Of a stretch of 64,000 nucleotides of DNA, positions 1 to 8,586 are shown in pieces (the stretch's first letter is position 1; the number at the start of each line of letters is the position of its first letter). Source of the DNA: Chlamydiia bacterium (GTDB lineage: Bacteria; Chlamydiota; Chlamydiia; Chlamydiales; GCA-2402025); contig JAUICV010000002.1 in NCBI GenBank assembly GCA_030427725.1, forward strand, positions 609,226-673,225. The letters are read 5' to 3'. The translations under genes and the position numbers were made by a program. The notes below the pieces were generated by a model. That model was not told the origin of the DNA, made no database searches, and worked only from the letters and a program-made list of their open reading frames with translations.

Positions 1-554
1 TACGTCTCTTTAGCGAGAAGTTTTCCGTCAAGTGTACGTACAGATCTTGTACCTAATCCATTCTCAACTTTTGACTCAGTGTCGTTGGTTAATGTAAAAT
101 ATTCTCCTTCTACTAGCGTATTGTCTATATGCTCTTCAATACTCTTAGGAGTTCCTGTCTTATACCAATACTTCACTTTAACGTGAGAGGGGGAAAGGAA
201 AGTCTCTTCTTTTGTGGGCATACCTTTTACATCGTAGGATACTTTTTTGATAAGGTTGCCTCTTTCATATATATGAAGAGATTCTAAAGTCTGTGAATGA
301 GGGTATGTATAAGTTGTTCTACCATGTAACACGCCATCTTCAAAAGCTGAAGCTACTGTGACGCCATTTTTTAAAGTAGTGACAACTTGTCCAGGGAATT
401 GGTTACCATTCCACTCATCGCGAGAAACGTCGTATCCATACTTGTGAATATATCGCTGAGAGACAACTTCTTTTTTCTTACCTTTTTGTTTGCTTTGGCA
501 GCTACAAAGAGCTAGACCGGCAAGGCCTACAAGATAAAAAGCTTTTAATTTCAT
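1..554 (-). CDS. MORN-variant repeat lipoprotein, C-terminus cut by window edge
   Basis: Reading leftward from ATG at 554 the frame stays open for 184 codons to the window edge, so only the C-terminus is missing. It begins with a short basic/hydrophobic signal ending in a lipobox-like LCSC, predicting a lipidated outer-membrane or periplasmic protein. The body has MORN-variant (YwqK-like) elements such as GVTVASAFEDGVLHGRTTYTYP and YERGNLIKKVSYD. It lies just downstream of pheT on the same strand. From memory, a protein of this type also follows pheT in Chlamydiaceae. Exact function is unknown; MORN-type repeats usually act as structural or binding modules. Confidence 0.8.
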   Translation of the reverse strand, partial: MKLKAFYLVGLAGLALCSCQSKQKGKKKEVVSQRYIHKYGYDVSRDEWNGNQFPGQVVTTLKNGVTVASAFEDGVLHGRTTYTYPHSQTLESLHIYERGNLIKKVSYDVKGMPTKEETFLSPSHVKVKYWYKTGTPKSIEEHIDNTLVEGEYFTLTNDTESKVENGLGTRSVRTLDGKLLAKET

Positions 555-662
555 ACAAACCTCTTGATGGGGGTACGCGTCTTATTTCGTTATTCAAATG
601 ATCTCTTAAAATGAACAAGTCCATTTATTTCTTCAACTGTTTTTTCAAGAAAACTTGAAAAT

Positions 663-3065
663 TTACTTTTTGGAAGTTTGAAGCTTCGACTCTACCATAG
701 AAATAATTCGTGAGTGTTCTTTTTCGACAGTTTTTAATTCGAGTGTTTTTTTATCATCTCTGTAATGAAATCTAAAGGTTAGGGTTCTTTTTTCAGCTCC
801 TAAAGATTCGCTCGTATATTCATCTAAAAGAGATACAGATTTTAAAAGCCTTGATGGAACATCTCTAATAAGATTAAAGATATTTTGGGCAGGTTCTTTT
901 GTTGAAAACGGAAGAGTCCAGTCTCTATCTGAACCAGGGAATTGAGGAAGAGCTTGCATGAGTTGGTTTAAGCTTTCAGCTTGAAAAAGAGCTGACATAT
1001 TAAGCTCAGCAAAATAGACTTTTTTTTCGATATCTAGAGTGCTTAGAATGTTTGGATGGACTTCCCCGATAATTCCTAAAAGATCTTGTCCTGAATAAAT
1101 ATTTGCCTGTCTTCCAGGATGAAAACCACTAAGAGAGGATTTGCTAAAGGAAATATTTTTTATGCGGAGCTTTTCAAAAAGGTTTTCTAAGATTCCCTTT
1201 AGATCGAAATAGTCGCACTGTTTTTGATTGCCTTGCCAATGATGAGGGTGTTTTCCCCCAGTAAGTAAGATGGCAGCAGAAGGTCTTTCATGAAAGTTAC
1301 CTTCATCTTTGAAGTGGATTTTTCCTATTTCAAAAAGGGGAAGTGAAAAATTTTGAAAATCAGCATTTAATTTTGCAGCTTGCAAAAGATTAGGTAAAAG
1401 TGAAGGTCTTAAAATTGATTGATCGATAGAACTTGGTTGTAACACTTCAATTAAAGTGTCTTTTGTATGAGAAAAATCAAATCCTAGATGAGCAAGTTTA
1501 GGAGAGATTAAATTACACGAGACACACTCCTGAAGTCCTTCTTGAACAAGGTAAGACCTTATTTTCTTTTCTTCCAGGTACAGTTTGGAGTGCTCTAAGT
1601 TGCTAATATGGCACGCAGGATCTTTGTCGGGAATGTTATGATATCCATAGATCCTAGCGACCTCTTCAACTAAATCAATTTCTGATAAAATGTCATTTCG
1701 ATAGGAGGGGATTTCAACTTCTATGAAATTTTTTTCTTCATCTAGTTTAGGATTAAAGTCTAGTCTTGTAAAAATTTCTTGAAGATCTCCAAGACTTAGT
1801 TTTGTCCCTAAAGTTTTGTTCAGTTTGTCTTTGCGTAGACAAAGCGTCTTTTTTTCTAATGGTCTGGCTTGTTCATCAATAATGTTCGAAACAATAAGGT
1901 TGGGACAAAGTTTTGATAGCAAACTCGTGGCAAGTTCTAAGGCTTGAGGTGGATTTTTAGGGTCGATGTTTTTCTCGAAGCGTGAAGAGCTGTCTGTTCT
2001 TAAATTTAATGCTTTGCATGATTTCCGAACTGTTGAAGGGTCAAAGTGAGCAGCTTCTAACAAAATGCGGGTTGTGTTTTCAGTAACAGAGGAAGCTAAA
2101 CCTCCCATCACTCCAGCTATAGCTGCTGGGTTTTCTATGTCAAAAATCATTAGAGTGTTTTTAGGTATAGTTCTTTCTATATCATCTAATGTCGTAAACT
2201 GTTCATCTTGTTTTGATGTTTTGACTATTATCTCGCTGCCTTGAAGTTTGTCATAATCAAAAGCATGCATAGGTTGGCCTAATGAAAGCATGACATAATT
2301 GGTGACATCTACAATGTTGTTGATGCTGCGAATGCCGCAAGCTTCTAATCGTGCTTTAAGCCAGCTAGGAGATGGTCCTACTTCAATATTTTCAAGATAA
2401 CGTGCAGCATAGCGGTAGCAGTGGTCTGGATTCTCAACAGTGACCTTGACTTTATCGCTAATAGAGATTGTTTCAGAAATCTTTAAGTTAGATTGCTGTT
2501 TTAATTTGAGGTTTAAAAGGGCTGCAAGTTCTCTTGCAACACCTATGACACTTGTGCAGTGTCCTAGATTGGGGGTTAGGGAAATTTCAAAGATAATATC
2601 TCCGTAGAGATCCTCTAAAGATGTTCCAAGTGTATAGTTGTCTGAGAGTTCTATGATTCCAGAAGAGGCGCTGCTAAGCCCTAGCTCTTCTTCTGCGCAA
2701 AGCATGCCACATGACTCGACTCCTCGAAGCTTCCCTTTTTTGATCTTTAATATCTTCCCGTCCAGATCAGTTAATTTAGCTCCAACTTTAGCTAAAGCTG
2801 TTACAAGACCTTCTCTGCAGTTTGTTGCACCGCATACAATTTGGAAAGTGTTGGTGCCATCTGATACTTCTGCTACTTGTAATCGATCAGCTTCTGGATG
2901 GGGAGAAGTTTTTAAAACTTTGGCTACAACGACGTTTTCAAAACCTAGGTCTGTTTTTTCAACTTTGTCTACTTCAAGACCAGCTAGAGTGAGTGTATCT
3001 GCTATTTCGGTAGCTGTAATATTGAGATCTAGATAATCTTTGATCCAAGAAAGAGGAATTAACAT
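663..3065 (-). CDS. pheT: Phenylalanyl-tRNA synthetase beta subunit
   Basis: At 800 residues this is full length for bacterial PheT. The order is as expected: N-terminal tRNA-binding (EMAP-like) domain around residues 40-150 (VVVAKVLKTSPHPEADRL, IVCGATNCREG), then B3/B4 editing region (YRYAARYLENIEVGPSPSWL, NNIVDVTNYVMLSLGQPMHAFD), then B5 (KTLCLRKDKLNKTLG) and a C-terminal anticodon-binding FDX-ACB domain (ALPQFPGSDRDWTLPF to the end). With PheS, not in this window, it charges tRNA-Phe in the cytoplasm. The start ATG follows a gap of about 155 bases from the divergent LysM gene, so the two probably have back-to-back promoters. Confidence 0.98.
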   Translation of the reverse strand: MLIPLSWIKDYLDLNITATEIADTLTLAGLEVDKVEKTDLGFENVVVAKVLKTSPHPEADRLQVAEVSDGTNTFQIVCGATNCREGLVTALAKVGAKLTDLDGKILKIKKGKLRGVESCGMLCAEEELGLSSASSGIIELSDNYTLGTSLEDLYGDIIFEISLTPNLGHCTSVIGVARELAALLNLKLKQQSNLKISETISISDKVKVTVENPDHCYRYAARYLENIEVGPSPSWLKARLEACGIRSINNIVDVTNYVMLSLGQPMHAFDYDKLQGSEIIVKTSKQDEQFTTLDDIERTIPKNTLMIFDIENPAAIAGVMGGLASSVTENTTRILLEAAHFDPSTVRKSCKALNLRTDSSSRFEKNIDPKNPPQALELATSLLSKLCPNLIVSNIIDEQARPLEKKTLCLRKDKLNKTLGTKLSLGDLQEIFTRLDFNPKLDEEKNFIEVEIPSYRNDILSEIDLVEEVARIYGYHNIPDKDPACHISNLEHSKLYLEEKKIRSYLVQEGLQECVSCNLISPKLAHLGFDFSHTKDTLIEVLQPSSIDQSILRPSLLPNLLQAAKLNADFQNFSLPLFEIGKIHFKDEGNFHERPSAAILLTGGKHPHHWQGNQKQCDYFDLKGILENLFEKLRIKNISFSKSSLSGFHPGRQANIYSGQDLLGIIGEVHPNILSTLDIEKKVYFAELNMSALFQAESLNQLMQALPQFPGSDRDWTLPFSTKEPAQNIFNLIRDVPSRLLKSVSLLDEYTSESLGAEKRTLTFRFHYRDDKKTLELKTVEKEHSRIISMVESKLQTSKK

Positions 3066-3221
3066 GCTTTTGTAGAGGGTAAAAATTAAAAATTCTCTTC
3101 AAATTTATCAGATTTATTCTATTGATTAAAGTTAAAAAAGTATTTAAAACGTTTCGTAAATATAGGTAGATGTCCCACAATGAAAGTTGCTTAGGCTTTA
3201 AAAACTCTTAGGATTTTGTAG

Positions 3222-4397
3222 ATGGACCAAAAAAAGAAAGGATCTGGGAAGTATACGCAAGCGTTTTTTATTAGCGTTGCTATAAATATAGGGCTTGTTA
3301 GTTCACTTGTTTATCTAGCAAATAAAAAGAGTCTTTCTATAGAGCATGATGGGAGATCTCAGACAAAAAAAATTGAAAAACCAAAATTTGCAGAGCTAAA
3401 TGCAGCAGAGGTTCTCTCTGAGTTTTTTGAAAAAAATTATGATGATCTATTCCGTTTCTTAGCTGATGACACTCTTATTGAAGATGGGTATAAGAAAAGA
3501 GACTTCGCTTTAGGTTGTTTGGTTACCTTTCACCATCTAGACATTCAAAAAGCGTTGAAAGGGCAAGTTTTACAAGAAAGGGAGATCGCTTTTACTCATA
3601 CAGATGGAGGAGAGACCGTACGGGTTAAAGTTTATCCGGGCCTATGTGATGAGCAGTTTGATGTGATTGATCACTTTGCCAAAGTTGAAGCCTGGCCACT
3701 TACCTCAGAGGGGCTTTTTTTTGCTCTGCTTAGAGCAAAATCTGCACAGCAGTGGCCTCTTGGGTTAAAAGAAACTTTTTACTTAAGCAAAGAGTTTAAT
3801 ACAATTTATAAGCTTCTTTCAACAAAAGGTGCAGTAGATCTGGAAGAGGTTTTAGCGCTTATCTTAGATGGAGATTGGGCATTACTTGAGAAAACAAACC
3901 TTACTTATAAAGCAAGTTATGATAATTCGTTTGAAAGACTCAGAGAGTTTTTACTACAACTTCTTGATAAAGGTTCAAAAATAGCCGCAAACTATCTTCT
4001 GGTCTATGACTTTGATTTCGTAACAAAAAAACTAGATGATGGATTAATAGCGAAGCTCTTGGAGTTGTCTGAAGCTACAGAACTAGGTGTAGAGCTCGCA
4101 AAGGCTGTTTATGTATCTTATCGATCTAGCTATGTGATCAAACTCTCAGAGCAAAGGCTTAAACGTTGCAGGGATATAGATTTATCTAGTTTAAAAGAAA
4201 TTAAACAAGAGACACAAACTGTTACAAATATTGAGATAAAAGAAGAGTCAAATCCCGGCTCGTATATTGTTTCAAAAGGAGATTCCCTTTGGAAAATAGC
4301 AAAGCGATTCAAAACAACTGTCAAAGAACTACAACGAGTTAATAACATTTCTAAAAATTCTTATATTAAGCCTGGGATGAAGCTAAACCTTCCTTAA
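3222..4397 (+). CDS. Membrane-anchored LysM-domain protein
   Basis: 391 residues. A basic N-terminus is followed by one membrane segment at about 15-34 (FISVAINIGLVSSLVYLA). Then comes a long helical region of no recognised family and a C-terminal LysM at about 347-391 (SYIVSKGDSLWKIAKRF, VNNISKNSYIKPGMKLNLP). LysM binds the glycan of peptidoglycan, so this is probably an inner-membrane or periplasmic protein that contacts the sparse chlamydial septal peptidoglycan. It is divergent from pheT and convergent with yidD; the stop codons of this gene and yidD share the tetranucleotide TTAA. The position next to pheT and yidD is, from memory, conserved in Chlamydiaceae. Confidence 0.9.
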   Translation: MDQKKKGSGKYTQAFFISVAINIGLVSSLVYLANKKSLSIEHDGRSQTKKIEKPKFAELNAAEVLSEFFEKNYDDLFRFLADDTLIEDGYKKRDFALGCLVTFHHLDIQKALKGQVLQEREIAFTHTDGGETVRVKVYPGLCDEQFDVIDHFAKVEAWPLTSEGLFFALLRAKSAQQWPLGLKETFYLSKEFNTIYKLLSTKGAVDLEEVLALILDGDWALLEKTNLTYKASYDNSFERLREFLLQLLDKGSKIAANYLLVYDFDFVTKKLDDGLIAKLLELSEATELGVELAKAVYVSYRSSYVIKLSEQRLKRCRDIDLSSLKEIKQETQTVTNIEIKEESNPGSYIVSKGDSLWKIAKRFKTTVKELQRVNNISKNSYIKPGMKLNLP

Positions 4398-4609
4398 GGG
4401 ACTTCATCTACACCCCCCTTATGAAAAGGATTGCATTTTAGAATCCTTTTGATAGCTAGATAGAATCCTTTAAAAAAACCATGCTTTTTAAAGGCCAAAA
4501 GGCCGTACTCAGAGCAACTTGGATAAAATCTGCACCTGTTGCCACCCAAAACAGGTTTGATAAGAAACCGGTAGATATGAATCAGTGCTATAGCTAAGTA
4601 TTTCATCAC
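4394..4609 (-). CDS. yidD: YidD, membrane protein insertion efficiency factor
   Basis: 71 residues with the complete family signature: an N-terminal amphipathic/hydrophobic segment (IALIHIYRFLIKPVLGG), then CRFYPSCSEYG and RILKCNPFHKGGVDEVP at the C-terminus. YidD assists YidC in inserting inner-membrane proteins. In many bacteria it sits between rnpA and yidC. Here rnpA-rpmH is about 49 kb away, so the usual cluster is split. Its 3' end overlaps the LysM gene on the other strand by 4 bases. Confidence 0.95.
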   Translation of the reverse strand: MMKYLAIALIHIYRFLIKPVLGGNRCRFYPSCSEYGLLAFKKHGFFKGFYLAIKRILKCNPFHKGGVDEVP

Positions 4610-4689
4610 TTAAACTTTTCTTAAAAAGTGTAATAATACCTGAATCTTGGGATTTGTGCTCAATTTTTTAGGTCTCATAAGTTGGTTGT

Positions 4690-6240
4690 TTAGGCCTGTC
4701 TAGTTTTGATAAGGCCTAAATCTTTAGCTTTTTTAAGGCAATCCTTGGGGGAATGGGGTTTGGATGAGATTTCTGATATTTTTTCCGAGATAAATTCCCA
4801 ACTGGTCGATTTGTGAGCAGTTGGCATAGGTTTTCTCGTCTGTTTGAAAAGTTTTTGTACTAACTCTTGTAATAGTTTGGTTTCACTTTTCTTCCAAGTG
4901 GTTAGAGTGTTAGTTCTCTTAGTTATGGGGAGAAGTTCAAGGGCCTTAGCTTTCCTATAACATGCCATAGGAATATGTCTAGGGATTTTTTTGCTGATAG
5001 CTTCCCAAATACGACAAGAGGCTTTTGTTGTAGTGCCTTTAGGGAGCGTCTCAAGATATTGTTCAAATTCGACTCTTAATGTGTCGTTCTCCTCTTTAGT
5101 CCAGTATATATGGGTTGTTTGTTTGGCGACTTGATAGTAACCTTGGCTTATAGCTTCTGCACGGCAGTGGTGTCTTGTGTGTCTACCCTTAAAATGTGTA
5201 GCTATTTTTTTCCACTGTGGGATGCCACTTGAACTTTTTGTTTTTGTTATAAGTATTTTTAGCTTTTTTAGATCACCCTTGTTCCATGAAGAGCCAGTTT
5301 TTAATGCAGAGTTTTGCTTTTTAGGAGCGGTCGGTGTTTTTTTTGGGGTTGATGAAGATGGGGTTTCATTAACAGAAGAGCTTGTTTGAGGGCTTAGGGA
5401 TAAATCAGGTAAGCTATGTACAGGGGACAAAGGTGTAGGGGAGCCTATTAAGCTTTGAGAGTGTAGTTGTATAAAATCCTGAGTGGTAAGTGCTGATTGT
5501 TGAATAAAAGGGAATGGGTTTTCATTAACAGAAGAGCTCATTTGAGGGCTTAGGGATAAATCAGGTGAGGGGTGTATTGGGGAAAAGTGAGGTGTAGAGG
5601 GGCCTCTTAATCTTTGAGACTGTAATTGAGTGGAATCATAAGTGGTAACAGCCTCTTGCTGAGTAGAAGGAGGTGGGGTCTCATCTAAAAAAGAGATTAT
5701 TTGAGGGCTTAGGGATAAATCAGGTGAGGTATGTGTTGGAGGGGAATGAGGTGAAGTCTGACTTCGTACGATCTGAGTGCGTAATTGGATGAAATCTTGA
5801 CGGGTGAGTGTTGGGAATTCACTGATAGGACAGAAAGGAGGACGGGTGTTCGATGACTCTTTAGGTTGTGTTTTGGGTGGTTGGCGAGTTTGTAATTTAT
5901 AGCTTGGATTTCTATACGAATCAATCAAGGTAATAGTTGATGCGCTTGAGTCTGTATCTTGTATTTCAACAGGTGAAATGTGGGATGTGCTTTGAATGTC
6001 ATCATCAGATTTTGGGTGGAATTTGTAGAAGTTAATTGGAGATGCTGTTAGGTGGAAATGATTTAGTAGTTCACTTCCAGAAAATAGATTTTGTGCTAGG
6101 AGGTCGGTTTGAAAAGCTGAATGTTCCCAAGAAGAGTCTTCTGGTAAGAATCGTTGAAAAGGTAAGTCTTCATAGGTTTGCTCTGCATTGACCTCCTCTA
6201 GGTTTTGCTTTAATGATTCAGTTACTGAGACAGTTGACAT
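4690..6240 (-). CDS. Pro/Ser-rich protein with three Myb/SANT-like repeats (candidate nuclear effector)
   Basis: 516 residues from ATG at 6240, chosen because GAGG lies 6 bases upstream; an in-frame TTG 12 bases earlier has no ribosome site. The first ~310 residues are low-complexity, Pro/Ser/Thr/Gln-rich and contain three ~52-residue repeats (about 145-297). The C-terminal ~200 residues are basic and hold three helical Myb/SANT-like units at about 316-367 (W319, W343, then IATHFKGRHTRHHCRAEA), 378-435 (W380, W412, AISKKIPRHIPMACYRKA) and 448-509 (W449, W481, CLKKAKDLGL). The W-x(n)-W...C/R spacing is that of eukaryotic Myb DNA-binding domains. No signal peptide is seen. Export to the host and nuclear action are inference. 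It could instead be a chromosomal DNA-binding protein. Confidence 0.75.
   Translation of the reverse strand: MSTVSVTESLKQNLEEVNAEQTYEDLPFQRFLPEDSSWEHSAFQTDLLAQNLFSGSELLNHFHLTASPINFYKFHPKSDDDIQSTSHISPVEIQDTDSSASTITLIDSYRNPSYKLQTRQPPKTQPKESSNTRPPFCPISEFPTLTRQDFIQLRTQIVRSQTSPHSPPTHTSPDLSLSPQIISFLDETPPPSTQQEAVTTYDSTQLQSQRLRGPSTPHFSPIHPSPDLSLSPQMSSSVNENPFPFIQQSALTTQDFIQLHSQSLIGSPTPLSPVHSLPDLSLSPQTSSSVNETPSSSTPKKTPTAPKKQNSALKTGSSWNKGDLKKLKILITKTKSSSGIPQWKKIATHFKGRHTRHHCRAEAISQGYYQVAKQTTHIYWTKEENDTLRVEFEQYLETLPKGTTTKASCRIWEAISKKIPRHIPMACYRKAKALELLPITKRTNTLTTWKKSETKLLQELVQKLFKQTRKPMPTAHKSTSWEFISEKISEISSKPHSPKDCLKKAKDLGLIKTRQA
5350..5808 (-). repeat. Three 156-159 bp tandem repeats inside the Myb/SANT gene
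   Basis: The same 26-base block beginning TTTGAGGGCTTAGGGATAAA starts at 5385, 5541 and 5700 (plus-strand reading), a period of 156 then 159 bases. It encodes the shared core PDLSLSPQ followed by xSSxxNExP and then QDFIQLxSQ-type residues. The spacing stays in frame (52 and 53 codons), so copies can be gained or lost without breaking the gene. Confidence 0.9.
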
Positions 6241-6376
6241 TAAAAACCTCAAGAAGTTGATTTAGGGCAAAAAGTTAGGTCATATCCTCTCAGGATTTGA
6301 TTTTTTTTCCAATAACGATCTTATAGAAGAAAATCTTGCAGGGATTTTGCAAATAAAGTATCATCTCAACTCTCTT

Positions 6377-6464
6377 GCGAGAGTGGCGGAACTGGTAGAC
6401 GCGCTATCTTGAGGGGGTAGAGAGGCTAACACGCCTCGTATGGGTTCAAGTCCCATCTCTCGCA
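6377..6464 (+). tRNA. tRNA-Leu (anticodon GAG)
   Basis: The 7-bp acceptor stem GCGAGAG/CTCTCGC pairs perfectly and the discriminator is A. The anticodon stem CTATC/GGTAG encloses the loop TTGAGGG, giving anticodon GAG, which reads CUC/CUU. The long variable arm (about AGAGGCTAACACGCCT) marks a class II leucine tRNA, and the T-arm contains GGTTCAAGTCCC. CCA is not encoded. The 3' end lies 6 bases from the stop of convergent recO. Confidence 0.96.
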
Positions 6465-6469
6465 ATTTT

Positions 6470-7132
6470 CTAACTTGTCAACTCATTGTACATTCCGTTG
6501 ATTTTTTCTTCAGTTGTAGTGTCTAGCTGAATCTTTTTTAATTCAGAAAAAGAGCGACTAAGTCCTAGCGTGAAAAAAATTTTTAGTTCTTCTGGTGAAA
6601 ATTCTATAGCTTGAGGCGTAAAGCAGCTTGAGCAGAAAAAGTCTCCCATAGAAATTTTTGAGATGCTGTTTTGATTACAGTGGGAGCATTGGAGATTAAA
6701 TCTGAGACATCCTTCGTGGTTTAAAAATTTAATGAAAAAACTAGTTTTTAAAACACATGGGTTCTCAAACTCTCCTAATTTTTCTAAATAGCATTTAGTA
6801 AGATTAAATAGATGGGGAGAGGGGGTTTCTGCTAGTTGGGAGTCTTTCAAAGTTTTTAAAATCTGGAAAGCACTTTGTAGATGAGCATAAGATTTCCGGA
6901 TGCCTAGAAATTGATTTGAGATATGGAAACTTTTTATTTTATAAAGAGTAGAAGACGGCTTTTTTGTAAGTTCAAAAGATCCCAAGCAAAGTGGAGAAAT
7001 AATCCCTGCGTTTTTTTTGTTTTTATTGGAGATAAAAGATAAAACCCCTTCTTTTGTTAAAACTGAACCAATCAAGGAATTTTCTTGATAGGGAAGTGTG
7101 TGCAGAACGATTCCCTCAAAAGTCTCAGTCAT
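6470..7132 (-). CDS. recO: DNA repair protein RecO
   Basis: 220 residues. The N-terminal OB-fold (EGIVLHTLPYQENSLIGSVLTKEGVLSF) is followed by a helical domain with a zinc site made of CSHC and CSSC about 19 residues apart, the RecO C-terminal zinc finger. RecO loads RecA on SSB-coated single-stranded DNA with RecR during gap repair. It is slightly shorter than the Escherichia protein (about 240). It lies between two tRNA genes on the opposite strand. Confidence 0.93.
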   Translation of the reverse strand: MTETFEGIVLHTLPYQENSLIGSVLTKEGVLSFISNKNKKNAGIISPLCLGSFELTKKPSSTLYKIKSFHISNQFLGIRKSYAHLQSAFQILKTLKDSQLAETPSPHLFNLTKCYLEKLGEFENPCVLKTSFFIKFLNHEGCLRFNLQCSHCNQNSISKISMGDFFCSSCFTPQAIEFSPEELKIFFTLGLSRSFSELKKIQLDTTTEEKINGMYNELTS

Positions 7133-7225
7133 AAGTGACGCCTTTTAATTAAGCAAAGAAGCTTCTAATCTAAAAGGGTGGCCACAATTTCTACAAGCTG
7201 ATAAACTCACTGCTTCTTAAGATAC

Positions 7226-7299
7226 GCACCGATAGCTCAATTGGATAGAGCACCCGGCTTCGGACCGGGCGGTTTGGGGTTCGAATCCCTTTCGGTGCG
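7226..7299 (+). tRNA. tRNA-Arg (anticodon TCG)
   Basis: Acceptor stem GCACCGA/TCGGTGC with discriminator G, D-arm AGCTCAATTGGATAGAGC, anticodon stem CCCGG/CCGGG around the loop CTTCGGA (anticodon TCG), T-arm GGTTCGAATCC. 74 bases, no encoded CCA. It should read CGA and, through wobble, other CGN codons. Confidence 0.95.
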
Positions 7300-7535
7300 A
7301 TCCTCTTTTAAGCGAAAACAGCTGGCGCTAAAATAATAAAAAAAAGAACTAGAGAGCTTTGAATTTTTAAAAACCTGTTCATAGCTTGTCCATGGGTTAG
7401 TATTCAAATTGGTGGGTTTTATGGGCAATTGTTGAATATAATGCTAGGTTAATCAGTCTTATCTGGAAAAATAATAAGTTAGATCAGTAGACTCAACCCA
7501 TACTTTCAAAAGCAAAAAAACGAAAGGAAAAGACG

Positions 7536-8186
7536 ATGCATAAATTTCAGCTTGAAGGTGATGAGAATGTCAATGTCACTGTGATTGGTAAAAACATTGA
7601 AATCACAAATCCTATCAAACAATATATCTCAGAGAAGATTGAAAAAATTGAAAAAGTTTTACCGCATATTATCGAAGTAATTGTCCGATTAGAAGTGCAC
7701 AAGCTACAGCATGAAGTTGATGTTGTGATGAAATTTTCACACTTCAAAGTGCAGGTTCATGCGAACACTCCAGATATGTACGCGACAGTAGATAAAGCCT
7801 TTGAAAAGCTTAAAGCTAAGCTTATGAAATGGAAAAGTCGCATCCAAGATCATCATGCAAAAGGAATCAATGCTGTTGATTTGCAGATCAATGTGTTAGA
7901 AAAAAACAAGGTTGATGAGCTTACAGAAATCAATGATCAAATCGAAGATCAGACCTATGCTGAAGTAGAAGATCAGCTTAAACCTCCTAAAGTGTATAAG
8001 AAAAAGACAAAACTTTTGAAAACACTAAACCTTGACGAAGCGGTGATGAAAATGGAACTTTCTGGAGATCATTTCCTCATCTATAAAAGCGAAGAAGATT
8101 TAATGCTTAAGGTTTTATACAAAAGACGAGATGGCAGTTTCGGTGTCATTTCTCTAGAGACTGAAGAAGCTGAGGCAGTCAATTAA
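7536..8186 (+). CDS. hpf: Ribosome hibernation promoting factor, long form
   Basis: 216 residues in two domains: an N-terminal S30AE/RaiA fold (about 10-105; VTVIGKNIEITNPIKQYISEKI) and a C-terminal dimerisation domain (about 158-210; KTKLLKTLNLDEAVMKMELS, FLIYKSEEDLMLKVLYKRRD). The two-domain form pairs 70S ribosomes into inactive 100S dimers, which suits the resting elementary body of a chlamydia. A purine-rich GAAAGGAAAAG precedes the ATG. A perfect inverted repeat follows the stop. Confidence 0.95.
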   Translation: MHKFQLEGDENVNVTVIGKNIEITNPIKQYISEKIEKIEKVLPHIIEVIVRLEVHKLQHEVDVVMKFSHFKVQVHANTPDMYATVDKAFEKLKAKLMKWKSRIQDHHAKGINAVDLQINVLEKNKVDELTEINDQIEDQTYAEVEDQLKPPKVYKKKTKLLKTLNLDEAVMKMELSGDHFLIYKSEEDLMLKVLYKRRDGSFGVISLETEEAEAVN

Positions 8187-8199
8187 TAAAGGTAAGCCT

Positions 8200-8224
8200 G
8201 AAGAGATTGTTAGACAATCTCTTC
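8200..8224 (+). terminator. Perfect 11-bp inverted repeat after hpf
   Basis: GAAGAGATTGT, loop TAG, ACAATCTCTTC form a perfect 11-bp stem with a 3-base loop, 14 bases after the hpf stop and 8 bases before the ATG of the next gene. The downstream tract (TAATATTTATG) is only weakly U-rich. It could be an inefficient terminator, an mRNA-stabilising stem at the hpf 3' end, or a structure limiting initiation at 8233. Confidence 0.6.
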
Positions 8225-8232
8225 TAATATTT

Positions 8233-8586
8233 ATGATATCTAAGCTTGGTTACCCTAAGTCTCTTCTTGGGGTAGAAAAGTCTTTGGCAGACCTATCTCA
8301 CTTCTCGTTTTGCAAATCAGAAGTTCCTAAGAGAAGGGTAGATGTTGTCTGCTTTGATAAAGCCTTAGCAAGGCCTCTTCTTTTAATCGAATGCAAGGCA
8401 GAAGTTTTAGGTGAAGCTTGTTTAAGGCAAATTATTGGATACAATTACTATGTAAAGGCTCCTTTAATAGCCGTAGCGTCAAACTCAGAAATTCGGACAG
8501 GTTATTGGGATATTAAGAACAATTCATATGAATTTGTTGAGGGGTTGATGTCCTATCAAGATATATTACAGGAGCGGTCATCTTGA
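8233..8586 (+). CDS. Orphan HsdR N-terminal (PD-(D/E)XK nuclease-like) domain protein
   Basis: 117 residues covering only the N-terminal domain of type I restriction R subunits. YPKSLLGVEKSLADL is followed by the nuclease core RRVDVVCFDK...PLLLIECKAE (D, then E-x-K) and QIIGYNYYV. There is no helicase, HsdM or HsdS gene nearby, so it is not a restriction system. Similar single-domain proteins occur widely in Bacteroidetes and Chlamydiae with unknown role. Its stop overlaps the TTG start of the next gene, suggesting translational coupling. Confidence 0.8.
   Translation: MISKLGYPKSLLGVEKSLADLSHFSFCKSEVPKRRVDVVCFDKALARPLLLIECKAEVLGEACLRQIIGYNYYVKAPLIAVASNSEIRTGYWDIKNNSYEFVEGLMSYQDILQERSS

Noticed and set aside
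2638..3036. Plus-strand open frame of 132 codons opposite pheT
   Set aside because: Lies entirely inside pheT with low-complexity Ser-rich translation and no ribosome site.
7237..7428. Minus-strand open frame over tRNA-Arg
   Set aside because: It runs through the tRNA gene on the opposite strand and has no ribosome site.
7437..7442. TATAAT before hpf as a promoter -10
   Set aside because: A perfect hexamer, but no acceptable -35 at 16-18 bases; common by chance in AT-rich DNA.
8233..8586. Type I restriction-modification system
   Set aside because: Only the HsdR N-terminal domain is present; no methylase, specificity or helicase genes are near.
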